Below are positions 1 to 11,500 of a stretch of 24,871 nucleotides of DNA, piece by piece (position 1 is the stretch's first letter; each line of letters opens with the position of its first letter). The position numbers and the translations under genes were made by a program. The stretch comes from Hypsibius dujardini (taxonomy: Eukaryota; Tardigrada; Eutardigrada; Parachela; Hypsibiidae): the NCBI GenBank assembly GCA_001579985.1, contig LRSR01014762.1, positions 1 to 24,871 on the forward strand, written 5' to 3'. The notes beneath the pieces are model-generated. The model made no database searches. It had not been told where the DNA came from and saw only the letters and a program-made list of their open reading frames with translations.

Positions 1-21
1 GAGAGCAGTAGGACAGCTTAC

Positions 22-3000
22 ATGTCAATGCCGATGATGGTGGTGGGCTCAGTGAATTTGAACTGTAAAAAATGGCCATCCGAAATAAGTCTTCTCCTAA
101 AAGAAACACGACTAAGACGATGATTAACATTAGGATGATACCTGCATTTTCCAGATAACACCACCGATCTTGGCGATGATCTGCATAGCCACCTTCGTCG
201 CGACACTCTTCAGGCTCTTTGCCTCGGAGATGGTCTTCAGCAGCATCACCTGGGTAATGCCTGACGGCCAAGGAAAAAATAGTTCCAGACGTCACAAAAC
301 AAAATTCGAAGCTTCCCCAAGGAACTGGAACGAATGGCCTTACAGGGATTTGTGCAACACAATTGATGCTTCAAGGCGCTGTAACGGTCCACGGAATTAT
401 CCGGGAAGATGGCCAAGACCTATCGGATCAGCGAGAGACATCACCATAGACGCGTCTAGACCTTCCCGTACGGGGGGGGGCAAGATTTTAAATATATTAT
501 TTAAATATATTATATAAATATATTATATTATTATATTATATATTTTTAATATATTAACTACATTGGTATGATTTTCCTATTTTTATTCTAAAAAACGTCA
601 GGGGGTACGCATTGGGTCGCTTTTTCGATTTCGGACGAGGGGGGGGGGGCAATTGCCCACTTGCCACCCCCTAGGACGCGCCACTGGACATCACTGCGGA
701 ATTATAATAAAGCTCCCCCTTTTTAAAAGTAAAACTACATGTAAATTCGACACATTTTATTAAATTAGACTTGAATTTCTTGAAATTCACTAAATTATTG
801 AACTAATTCCAATTGAATTATTGTAAATTAAACTCCAGAACAATTCGACATAATACCCCGTAAGAATTTGAATTGCGTTAAAAAATGATGTTACAGCGTA
901 CAAGGGCAAGGTTTGCGTGTCCATGCTGCATGGCGGTGTTCAAGAAGTGCTGGGCGGTGCTGCCTCCGACGTCCACGCTGCAGCGATAGTAAAAAAAGTT
1001 TCCTCACATTCAAAACACACGACCGAATACACAAATGAAGCGAGAAACAGTGACGTACAATTTCGGTTCGGCCAGATTCTGCCCCATCGGCCGGCATACA
1101 ATGCTGAGCTCCCTGGCGAAGTTGCGAGCGGTATTTTCCTGGCCAAAGTGCAGGCAGAGCCAGTTGTTGCCGATCTGGTTGCCCGGCTTGTCGGCGGAAG
1201 AACTGCGGATACCGGTCAGCCAATCCGCACGCTGGTAGTCGGGAATCTACAAATACCCGGCAGCAAAAAAATGATATGAAACTGGAATCTAGAAAGGCGA
1301 GATCCGACAAAACGAATACTCCAAGAGTATTGGCACTCAATGTTTTTTTTAAATCAGTAGGAGGCGTTAGCGATACTCTGCTCATGTCAAAAGATATGGG
1401 GGCGACTGGTGATCTAGAACCAAAAAGTGGAGGCCAGTGCGTCAAGGAAGAGGCGAGGGGTGTGTGGACACTGGCTACTTCTGGCAGTCCACACGCAAAA
1501 TCAGCTGTTAACATAAGATAAACATATTTTAAACCTGCATCCTGAAATCTTCCTGCAATAAATCGTCTTTTGCCCAACCAATTTTTTGTCCTCTACCGTC
1601 AAAAATTTGCCGGAGGAGCTGGGCTATTCGACGGTGTCAGGTCATAAGGATTATTTAATGCTCATTAAAGGATTTTTTTGTAGAAGATCCGACCGAGCAG
1701 CAGAGTGTTCCCGAGGGTGCAGCCTTTGAAAATATCGATGCCGCGAGGACTTTCCTCGCCCTTTCCCCTCACGCATTGTATGACAGGCCATGTAGCGGAC
1801 TTTTATTCGTTAAGCAGATAGAAGATCTTGTCGAGGTAAAAGGGTATGAAAACTTTCTTAGACCGTTGAGTACCGGTAGAGTTGCAAGGCGACCTAAATT
1901 CAGCCTCTTGGTTCTTGCCCCAAAACTTTTTGCCTCCCTGACTTGCAACACTCATTTTCAACGGCATGAAAAGATTATGAACGCACTTTTCAAACTATGA
2001 GGGCCGTTTGTTTGATTGTATTGATTGATTGGTTGATTTGAGTAGATAGGATCGGAGCGCAATCGACCAGGGAGCCTGGTCAATGAAATATTCTCGCATG
2101 ACATCCCCAGATATTTTGAAATTGCTAGTTTGCTTTCCAATAATGCATATGTTTGCGATGAACAATAAAAAGCCCTGTGAATGTTCTTCTCGTTTTAGCC
2201 AAGTTTTAAAGAAATGAAACATCAGAACAGCGAGCGCTAAAGAGACGAAAGGTCAAGTTCAGTCTATCATTTTTAAAGTCAGACAAAATGTCTTTAAAGT
2301 CACATAATTCATCATTTATCTGCGCAACTGCTACAAGTTTCGAAATTTTTCTTTTATCAATTTTGAGAAAGAAGGAGCCTCACTTCTTTCGGCTGTTTCG
2401 AAAAGTGGGCCAGTTCGAGATCAATGGATTCTCAGCGAGAACAAGCTGGCGGAGAGCATCAGGACAAATATATTCTGCGTGCCTCCGTGGAAACGAATTG
2501 TCCTCTCTTGCGTATCGATTCTACCTCCTCAAATTTATTTTTCGAAACTTATCTGAGGTTGAAGTATTAGAATCATTACCATTATGATTAGAATATTAAA
2601 AAGATTCCAGTCAAAATCGAGTGCCAAGACTTTCGGAGTGCCCCTCGTATCATTGTTAAACCAGTCTGAATTTAAATTAATCCTCGACCACAACTGATTT
2701 CAAACTTACTGTATAGTCGCATTCTAAGAGCTGTTTTTTGGCCCTACCAGTAAATTACGACCCCCAGACCACCCTGCGTCCAGGGGGATTCACTGTTCTT
2801 TCGGCGCACTAAATCAATCAACAATCGACATGGTTTTGGCTGAATGATATTGAATCCGTGACGTCACACAGTCTTCCATGGGGGAGGCGGGACTAAGCTG
2901 GCTCTTAGATTCGCGTCAGTACAGTACTTATTTAATATTTACTGATTCTAAACGAATTAAATAAACCCACCTTGCGATCACCCTGGAAGATGGGGAAGGC

Positions 3001-6000
3001 TTTCAGAGTGCGCCCTTGCAGCCTGACGAGTTCCGCCTCGTACCTGGTGCCCCACGATTCCAACTGCTCCTTAACACCGCCATGGCTAGTAAAAAAAAGA
3101 ATCGAAATTGTTATTCCCATTTATTTATTTACACATTATGTACACTATTAATATTGAATAATTAAAAACGAATGAGATAGCACGTCACAGCAACTCAACC
3201 TGTTGAGAGCGGCTACAAATTCCAGAACTTTCACACGCCGCGGTTCCGGCGCGAGCTTGGTGTGCTCTGCAACGGCCTTCATCAGACGGAAGTCGGCCTT
3301 CATCTTGTCAGTGAGACCGGTCATGTTGCACAGCTCGGGGATCAGGAGGATATTCTCGTCGCGCTTGCGTCGCATGGCTTTGTTCGAGGGCTTTTTTATA
3401 AAAGGAAAGGACGGACACAAAAAAATTTCCATTCACGATTATGGTTTGGAAATATATTTGCGAGGAGTAAAACCGGCACACCTTGACGATGACCAGAGGT
3501 TGATTCATGTCCTTGATGTTCTGATTGTAGCGCTGTTAACAAAAGTCGCTCGTTGAAAAACAAATACAGAATAAGTGCAGTGGCGCGCCGAGCTTTGGTT
3601 TAAGGGGGGGGGCGTTTTTTATGGTATCCAAAATATTTCCGATAGAACGTAAGGGGGGAGTATTGCATGAAAATTCTCAATCATACTGTTTTTCTCTAAT
3701 GGGGGACCCTTAAGGCACTTTTTTTCACTTTCAAGGGGGGGGGTTTAGATCAACAAAACACCCCCCCCCCTCGGCGCGCCACTGAATAATTGTAAGTTTT
3801 TTTCATACATGCACAAAACATCCCACACACATGGTCACAATTTTGGGTGACAAGAGTTCCGAGTCATTAGGGTGGTCCGAGTTTGAGCCATTCTTGGCTA
3901 GAACTTGCCACTGCTTTCTCCTGAATCTTTAATTTAATGCCCGGCGCAGCGGGAAAATTAGACTGAGGAAGCTGCTCTAAATTCCGCCAAAACAAACAGT
4001 TCAATCAATCAATCAATTGAGTAAAGGCTGCATGGTCAGCTGTGGTCAAGAGCGCGTGCGCACGGTGACCTAATTCGACTCGAACTCGACCACCCTTTTT
4101 GGCCTAAAGTCTGCCACCTAAAATTGTGGCCATGTATGTACGAGTGCGGCGGCAACTCACATTGCGGAAGTAATCAGCATAGCTGATACAGGTGATCTCA
4201 AACGCTCCGGTAGCCGGATTCTTGCGACGACTCTCGAATGTATCCTTCGGCGTCTTTGTCCAGTCGACCTGGTCCACCTTGTAGAAGACGTGATTATAGG
4301 GCGTCTCCACCACCGAACCTTTGATGACCTACAATGCATCCAGTCCCCACAAGTACAGTGAATTAGACTCGACGAAATATGCTAATATAATTTACCTTCA
4401 AACCCTCCGCCTGGCATTCCGGATCGGGGCGTCCTCGCTGCTTCGAGGAGGAGTACGCATCCTTGATCACCTCCAAAGCCGTTTGTCGTCTGAGCAAAAC
4501 CAACAAAATCATTGTTCAGAACGAGACGACGATGAGTATAAAAGAATTAAATTCCGCTGAAATTTAATTTAAATTTAATCGAACAATTTCTAACGAAAGT
4601 AGCGCACACATACCGAATAATACGGAAGCGCTGGTCAATGGACATCAGAAGCGCGTCAGTGTCGTACTTGCCGATCGAGGCTTCGAAACCAGGCCAAATC
4701 TCGATGGGCTGACTAAAAACCAAACAAGTGAGGGTCAAGAAAGGTATTTTCATTTATCTCAACATCCCGGATGACAACTCAGACAAGACCATTAAGGCAA
4801 CGTACAGACGGACAACCAGGAAATCAATACAGGCAGAGGATTCATACAGACATGGGACAGAAAGAAATGCGGCCATCAAGGCAAGGCAACGAACAGACAG
4901 ACGGTCAGCCGATAAGAAATGACACCAATCAAACAGACATGGAACAACTAACGCAATGCGCAGAGACAGATTAAAAGGCAGGAAATCAATTAAAACAGAC
5001 ATGGGACAATTTGAGGAAACGCAAGCACAAACAGCTCAAACGCCAAAACATGTTTCAAGCAGACGAAGAAGTAAAACAGACGAATAAGCTTGGCACGACA
5101 ATGATGAGACCGTAAACTCTTGCCGCGAACTTGGCAACACAGAAATTGTCTTCCAATGTGAATGTAGCGAGCCATGCAAATTCAGACAATTTAAACAGCG
5201 ACAACGCACCCGCGGACTTCGATGCGCTTCTTGGGATCGAAACAAGTGTCCATGATGCGGATCATGCCCATTTCGAGTTCCATGAAACTGCAAATGAAGA
5301 CCAATAAAAAATGTAAAATTAATTAGCCAAAAACTAATTACGCAAACGGAAATAAGTGTTTCAGTCGTTCGACAGCCGTACCGATTGAGTTGAGTGTTCA
5401 GCTGAACAAGGATCTGCCGGAATTCATCCTCATTGCGCGGGTCCAGAGATTTCACCTGCTGCGCATTGACAGTGACCGGTGAGCCGTCCAGCATTCCCTC
5501 CCACTTACGCGCCTGTTAGGAAAGAACAGAAATCCCTTTACTAAATGGATGGCTAAAAAAATTGCATATTTAAATAAATCTAATCGGATAAAATATTCTA
5601 AGAGGCCGGGTTTTTAATGATTTTTCAGTCTAAATAAAGCAGTCCATTCAAGGGAGAAACTCGAAAATTACCGTTCCCAGTTTGGTGAAACCTTTCGGGC
5701 CGGTGAAGAGGATGTTGCTGCGATCGTAGGTGTAGTCGACCTGTGAGAGGGTTTGTGCCTCGGCCCACTGCCGGATCAGCCGGAACCGCTGGGGAATGGT
5801 CACGTTCTCCGGGATGAAATCGATGCGGTACTGGCAGATGATGTCATTCGACATCCGGTGCACTTTGATGTAATTGGTCATGAGCGGGACCATCGCGCCA
5901 GACACACCTGTTGTTGTACGAAAACCCACCAACCAAATAAAATTTGTGTAATTATTTAAAAACTTAATTAAGATCAACAAATTAAAAATTACAGAGCCGA

Positions 6001-7273
6001 AGAACTAAAATAAAAATATAGCTTGCCGTTAACTTATCACGTGAACCGGCCACCGCCCTTTGTGTGTAGGCGGAAAATGCGACCAATAATAAAAGGATTA
6101 GTTCGTAAGCGTAATCACAAACCGGCTGAGATTTCAACGACCGCTGTACATGCTTATCTTCCATAATAACAGCAAGAAATGTGATCCATGTATATAGATC
6201 GATCAATCAATCATTCAATCAATCAAGTTAAACATGCTAAATAGAAAACGCAAGACAAAAAAGACAGGTCAACGGTGGCGCCACCATCAAACAAACAGTA
6301 TTCATACTATTGAACACAATCTTTTAACTTTCATGTCCCTGCTTGCCAATTCCAAATCAAGTTTAATATGCATGGTAAAAAATGCACACTGCCATGGAAA
6401 AAGTTATTTAAAAAATTTACCGCGCTTGTTCTCGAGGCCTTCCGGGCGAGTGAGAGGCAGCTTGTACTTTTCCGTAGGGTCGAACTTTGTGCGCTCTGCA
6501 AAGGTGATAAAAACTGATGAACCATGTCTTACCGACGAATCTAATTCCAAACCAAATTAGAACAACCGAAAAAGGTACCGGCGCTGTACGATAGAATAAA
6601 ACAGATGAAAAGCGAAGTTTAAAGCGAAGAAAATAAACGCCCCTACAAGAGACGTTCCTGACATTTTGTTCTAAAGTCCAATATTGAAGAGTACTGTAAA
6701 GGAGGAAATCAATCCCGTGAAACTCTCAAACTTCACCCAAGGTCAGGCAAAGAAAGAATCAAGTAGAAACGGCATGCGAATGGGAATAAACTGACACCTC
6801 GCTCAGGGACGTCCTTGACATTCTGTTCAGAAATCGACCATTGAAGAGTGCTCTGAAGGCCGAAGTTGATCCCGCGAAACACCAATCTTCACCCAATGTC
6901 AGGCAGCGAAAGGATCAAGCAGAAACCGCGTGCGAATGGGAATAAATTGCCACCTCGCTCAAAGACGTCTCTGACATTTTAAATTTTCCTCGAAATTTGC
7001 CCGCCAAACAGCCTTTTTCACGCTGAAACCCCATCTAGCAAAAACATTTTCTCCTCCCCGAGATCAAACAAATATATAACCCTGTCGGAAAAGCATTGAG
7101 AAGTTGACAACAACGGCACCAACTCCGAGGATTCTTCGTAGAATAAAAACAGAAAGTCAGGAACCTTTCCCATGCAAAACACTACACCTACCGGGTGGCA
7201 CGGGATTCTTCTCCGCTCGGGTGGCGGCCTCTTCCATTGTGACATCCGATGCGGGAGGTGCTTGGTCCGCCAT
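22..7273 (-). CDS. piwi: PIWI-clade Argonaute (piRNA effector), 3' end outside window
   Basis: Exons, 5' to 3' on the minus strand: 7273-7192, 6495-6421, 5907-5672, 5512-5382, 5287-5210, 4712-4614, 4489-4396, 4328-4161, 3532-3482, 3390-3200, 3085-2971, 1246-1059, 977-902, 419-344, 260-142, 62-22 (donor GTAAGC follows). Phase holds across all junctions and gives 606 residues plus two bases. N-domain: GVSGAMVPLMTNYIKVHRMS, about 53-130. PAZ: about 233-321 (SVVETPYNHVFYKVDQVDW). Linker and MID: ILLIPELCNMTGLTD near 352, NNWLCLHFGQEN near 468, KHQLCCTNP near 545. PIWI domain begins with KSVATKVAMQIIAKIGG and IIGID; Asp606 is the first catalytic Asp of the DDH triad. The LIPELC..TGL motif marks the PIWI rather than AGO clade. 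Such proteins bind piRNAs and silence transposons. The start ATG at 7273 has a CACCATGG context. The N-tail lacks RG repeats. The second Asp and the His lie outside. Confidence 0.93.
445..686. mobile_element. hAT-like non-autonomous element in a PIWI intron
   Basis: It is flanked by a perfect 8-base direct repeat GACATCAC (437-444 and 687-694), the target-site duplication size of hAT transposons. The right end read inward is CAGTGGCGCGTC and the left end is CATAGACGCGTC, 9 of 12 identical. The inside is a G-homopolymer, an AT-rich block (about 486-560) and a second G run. There is no coding capacity. It lies in the intron between PIWI exons 977-902 and 419-344, 25 bases from the acceptor side of the latter. 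Confidence 0.7.
1247..2970 (-). other. Long PIWI intron (1.7 kb)
   Basis: Intron between the exons ending at 2971 (donor GTGGGT) and starting at 1246 (acceptor TTTGTAG). Apart from the fold-back element 2707-2926 and short GATT runs near 2020, I see nothing recognisable. Open frames inside it have no family resemblance. Confidence 0.8.
2707..2926. mobile_element. Fold-back element (TACTGTA ends) in a PIWI intron
   Basis: The left end TACTGTATAGTCGCATTCTA pairs with the right end which, read in reverse complement, is TACTGTACTGACGCGAATCT, continuing AAGAGC on both. There is no coding capacity. The outer ends resemble those of the element at 14668-14879. It lies in the 1.7-kb intron 1247-2970. 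Confidence 0.6.
3578..3784. mobile_element. hAT-like MITE in a PIWI intron
   Basis: Perfect 15-base terminal inverted repeats CAGTGGCGCGCCGAG (3578-3592 and 3770-3784) bound 207 bases rich in G and C homopolymers. The flanks AATAAGTG and AATAATTG are 7 of 8 identical, as expected for a hAT target duplication. The ends match the element at 445-686 (CAGTGGCGCG). It sits in the intron 3533-4160 of the PIWI gene. Confidence 0.75.
6651..6980. repeat. 157-base tandem duplication, about 2.1 copies, in PIWI intron 1
   Basis: Units start at about 6651 and 6807 with GACGTTCCTGACATT and GACGTCCTTGACATT, and a third partial start is at 6963 (GACGTCTCTGACATT). Shared landmarks are TTGAAGAGT, CTTCACCCAA, GTCAGGCA and GCGAATGGGAATAAA. 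Divergence between units is moderate, so the duplication is not recent. It lies in the first coding intron of the PIWI gene (6496-7191). Confidence 0.75.
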
Positions 7274-7568
7274 GGTGCAGCTGATGAAGTGGATTTTTTT
7301 TCTGGAGGGAAAAATAAGGAGAACTTAATCAACAACCCAATCAACTCAATCAACCCAATCAACTCAATCAAGCACAAGAAGCCTGATTTGCATTTAACTA
7401 ATGGATCGATCAATCAATACAGCAAAGCACTCAGGTGAAGTTTCAGTCGAAGGCTGATGGAAGGACGCACCAGAGCAGGAGAAACAGGGATTGTCTGTAC
7501 TAGCAAAAAGCTCTTTCTTTTTTGGGCAATGAAAAATGGCAGCTGCAGGTGGTCAAACATCCAGACTA

Positions 7569-7713
7569 CAGTGAAAGTCCTGAGATTCCAACGACGTCAC
7601 AGTGTCGTTTCTACTTTACTGTCTCAAACTCCAAAGTAGCAACGGCAGGCTCTGAGCAAACGGTTCGATAGAAATAATCTTACGTGACCGTTCGAATCTC
7701 AGGACTTTCACTG
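7569..7713. mobile_element. Tc1/mariner-like MITE upstream of PIWI
   Basis: Inverted repeats of 25 bases with one mismatch (7569-7593 and 7689-7713) begin CAGTGAAAGTCCTGAGATTC. The left flank is TA; the right flank is CA, possibly a mutated TA. CAGT ends and a TA target are typical of Tc1-like elements. It lies about 300 bases upstream of the PIWI start codon (7273), so it could contribute promoter sequence. Confidence 0.65.
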
Positions 7714-8286
7714 CACGAGGTAAAACTCGCAATGCGCGCCAGTTCAGAAATGTTTTACTGTAAATGCCGCGTTCGCACACTTTTCTCTCATTGTTTGTCG
7801 ATGTTTTGGATTCAAAAAATAAGCAATAAATTGGACAAACACACATGAAAATAATTTTGACAACAAAATCTAAAAATACAATTTTTTAAAAATGGAAAAC
7901 GAAAAAAAAACCTTGTGGCTATTTTGATTGATATACGTCACGATTTTGCCCTGTTTGCCCTGTCGTTCGCAGCATTTATGCCAAATCAAAACCTGCGCAG
8001 CATTGGGAGTTTTACCTCGTAATATAGATTGCGAAAACTGGACAAAGAACTTGAAGTCTTGAATACCGAATTTATACTAGCAGCTCAAAATTGTATACCG
8101 GAATTCCGGATCTCTAATAACAGGCAAGATCAGAGTTGACCTTGACAAAGCTCAACTTCCCCAACAGGGTTTCAGACAACGCAACAGACGAACTTTTACC
8201 CTGATGCTGCCGAGTCTGAGACCACAGAATGCTCATCGCAAGTCCGTCAACATTTACTCCACAATGTTCTGCCTTTCAAATCAGAC

Positions 8287-8466
8287 GCTTCACATCTGAC
8301 TCCAACCTTCACCGGACAAGAAAGCTTCACATCTGACTCCAACCTTCACCGAACACGAAAGCCACATCTGACTCCAACCTTCACCGAACAAGAAAGCTTC
8401 ACATCTGACTCCAACCTTCACCGAACAAGAAAGCTTCACATCTGACTCCAACCTTCACCGAACAAG
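8287..8466. repeat. 37-base minisatellite, five copies, just 3' of IDE
   Basis: Unit GCTTCACATCTGACTCCAAC followed by CTTCACCGAACAAGAAA. Copies start at 8287, 8324, 8361 (two bases shorter), 8396 and 8433; the last is partial. Copies are nearly identical and directly abutting. The array ends about 40 bases beyond the IDE stop codon and so probably lies in the IDE 3' untranslated region or terminator. Confidence 0.9.
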
Positions 8467-8504
8467 TAGGCGAAAAAGCATCGCTATGCGTTTAAATTCC
8501 TTGA

Positions 8505-11500
8505 TCATTCTGCAAAGACGGTGTTGATGTCACTGTAAACAGGGGGCAGAGGATGAAATCCCATCCGTTTCTTGAAGAGTTCGATGTCGCTGATGGGCTC
8601 GCATTTGCTGCCACCGCCAATGGCTGGAATGGGATCCGGAGTGACAGGATCGACCGGCGGCACCGCATCTTCTTCATCCGAGAAATCTCCTTCGGATGAA
8701 TCACCGTCTCCCTCCTCGGATCCGATGGCTCTGCGGTGGCGTGATGGTGCATTGGCCGGCACAGTGGACGTGATGTGGATAGTGCATTTCTTCCGATTTG
8801 CACCTCCAGCCAGGAGATAGTCCTAAAGAACGAACAAGGGTCAAATCAGCGGAAAACATACTAGAAGGGCAGTACCAGGCAAACGCTATGGGTTGAATCG
8901 GTACATGGATTGAATCGGTGGGGTGACGGAGGGCGCCACAAGTGAAAATTGTAAACAACACTCATTCAATTTACACTTGTGGCGCCCTCCGTCACCCGAC
9001 CGATTCAACCCATAGTGTTTGCCTGGTATTTTGTAGACTGCCGCACATTTCGGTGGAACTGTGTACTGTTAGGTACGGCGTTCGGTTAGTTTGACCGGCC
9101 GGTACAGAAAATTATGCCCGCTGTTTACAGCACTGCATATGTGGCCGTAAACAACGAAATGTAGTCTTGTGTTCGTAGATTTGAAACAATCAAGACTAGG
9201 CTGATTTTAACGAGTGTTCCCTTATACCGAACGCGGTTCCACCGAAATGTGCGTCAGTCTACAGTACTGTAGACCCACAAATCGGACAACCGCTGAATAA
9301 AGAATGGCACAGCGCGCGGATAAATTACCGAAATGAACTGGTTCAAGTCCACCTGCGTCAGATTCCGTAACTCGGCAACCTCCAACCGGTCACGGTCAAA
9401 GTTGTACTGCCGGCTGAAGATTTCGTTCCAGTATTTTGTCGCCTGCTGGGCAATGGTTTTCGGTTTCTCCAAACGATGTGCGGCCAGCGCTTCAACGTGT
9501 GTCTTGAACTCCTCGGCGGAAAGTTGGGACACGAACGGCTAAAAAAAATCACATGACCGAATAAAATGTAAAAAACTGGATTTCAACTGATAAGCATATG
9601 GCAGCAATTTTTTTCCGGTCTGAGTTCGGGCCACGGCGCCCGCAAAATCAGGTGGCTCGAACTCGGTTCGGACAAAATTCTCGCCACATGTGTATCCCAT
9701 AATGGAGCGCATTAATGTACACCTTTGATCATTACCTGCATTTCTCGAATGAAATTCTCAATTCGCTGATCCACATACTCCGGGGTACGGTGAGACTGGA
9801 CCAGAACCTGAAGGCCCAGCACTCCGCTGACATTCTTCACCGACGAGAACACAACATAGCCTATGGAAGAGAAATCAGCTTAAGATTAGGAACAACCGCT
9901 GATCGCTGAGCAGCTGTGGAAGACACAAAAGTAAAAAAAAATAGATCACCAGAACCAGTCGGGTAGACAGGCAGCTAGGCGAACTAACAGGATGGCAGTC
10001 ATACAGATTGGCATAGAGGCAGATACTGACAGACTGATTGACAGACACACAAACAGATACAAGCAGACAATTACCTAGCTGCTCTTTCGTTCGTAAGACG
10101 TCGAAGCATGGTTCACCGGTGATTTGTGCGAATAACTCCAGCAGCATGTTTGTCTTTGGATTCTCGGAGGCGCACTGATAGTAAGTGGTAACAGACGAAC
10201 TTTTGTGAATATCGTTGAGCCGATGGTATACCAAATCCGATCCTGCAGATAACTACCACACTCAGCGATGGGAAAATAAATTTCAGAAGTTGCAGACGAA
10301 CCGTTCAGCAAGTTGACAAGTCTGCTGCGATTGACCGGTGCGATCGGCTGACTTCCGGCTCGCCGCAACGCTACCTCGACTTCATCAAGAAGGAAATCAG
10401 CTTTCTTCCGGCTGATATTTCCGTAGATGAAGCCTTCAACGTAGATCTTGGAGAACACTTCCGGGACTAAGCCGGTAAATTTCTCATATGACAGAGTGTC
10501 CAAGGCCTCGATCAAATCTTCTTTCGGGAAGCAAATTTCGCTCATGATGACATTAAAGTACCACATGCTTTGTTTGCTAGGCTCGCTAGCAAAGAAGTTT
10601 TTGAGTTGGCGGCCAGCCTAAGACACAAAATGACGAGGCATGACAGTAGGCAAGGCAAAACCTTAAAAAACCCTCTTCTCACCTCCTCTTTGATGATGTG
10701 GAACCTCTTCTCGTCTGGTTTAAAGTTGACGAGTCGGCCAATTAACATATCCAGGAGGACATCCAGTTTGTCGTCATATCCCGATACGGACAACTACATT
10801 GTACAAGTAAGACAGGTAAGAATCGGTCCTAATTACAGTCACCAACAGTCAATAACCGATGCAAATTGCAAACACACCATCATCATCCCCAGTCGTACAA
10901 AAACTTACGACAAATCCGTATTGCGACTGTTCCAACGAGTAGTTCATGTCGGTTAAGGCAGCCATGTATACCAATTCGTTCAAAGCATCCCGAAAGAGTT
11001 CCACAAACAGATGCGCCATAACGGCGTATGTTGGATTCTTATAAACGATCGGACTGAAATGTAAACCGCAAATAAAACGTCAGCAAGCTTTCGTTTCACA
11101 CAACACGCCAAGTCAGGTACCTGCACAGTTCGAACAAAGCGCACGCCTTGGGTAACCTGTGCTCGACGTCCTGAAGATACCACAGCCGGGCGAAATCCGT
11201 TTTCCGAATAAGAACCGGAAACTGCTGAACCTAAAGGTTAAAAATCTTGAACTAGGCATTCACTCCGACTATCCGACAAACAACGGCACCGATTGCTATT
11301 TAGGGACACGAATCGCTTACTTTTGAAGGAGGCTGCAGAATATCAAATTTCTGAGGAATGAATGCGTTTGGTGGCGGTAGGGCCAATTCACCGTTGAGAC
11401 CTGCTTTCGACCACATGGCAATCAGTTCTTTTGGTATGTCCTTCAGCTCGTACTCCGTGCCATAAATGGGCTCCTTGTTGTTAGAAGCCTTAGCGAACGT

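Larger units (their letters stand above)
7274..8504. other. Spacer between IDE 3' end and PIWI 5' end
   Basis: Both neighbours are on the minus strand, so this is the 3' flank of IDE and the upstream region of PIWI. It holds CAACTCAATC-type repeats at 7325-7370, the Tc1-like MITE 7569-7713 and the minisatellite 8287-8466. A CATCAG just upstream of the PIWI ATG could be an acceptor for a non-coding 5' exon. No clear AATAAA for IDE was found on the minus strand. Confidence 0.7.

Noticed and set aside
170-517. Plus-strand open frame of 115 codons
   Set aside because: It is the antisense shadow of PIWI exons 260-142 and 419-344.
22-7273. AGO-clade rather than PIWI-clade Argonaute
   Set aside because: LIPELCNMTGLTD, the PAZ sequence and the NQPLVIV linker are PIWI-type.
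8287-8466. Regularly spaced repeats, possible CRISPR array
   Set aside because: The 37-base units abut directly with no unique spacers, and the window is animal DNA.
10243-10301. Reading straight through IDE exon 10617-10302 without an intron
   Set aside because: The open frame continues but loses IDE similarity. Removing a 59-base GT-AG intron restores the frame [18 protein letters not shown].
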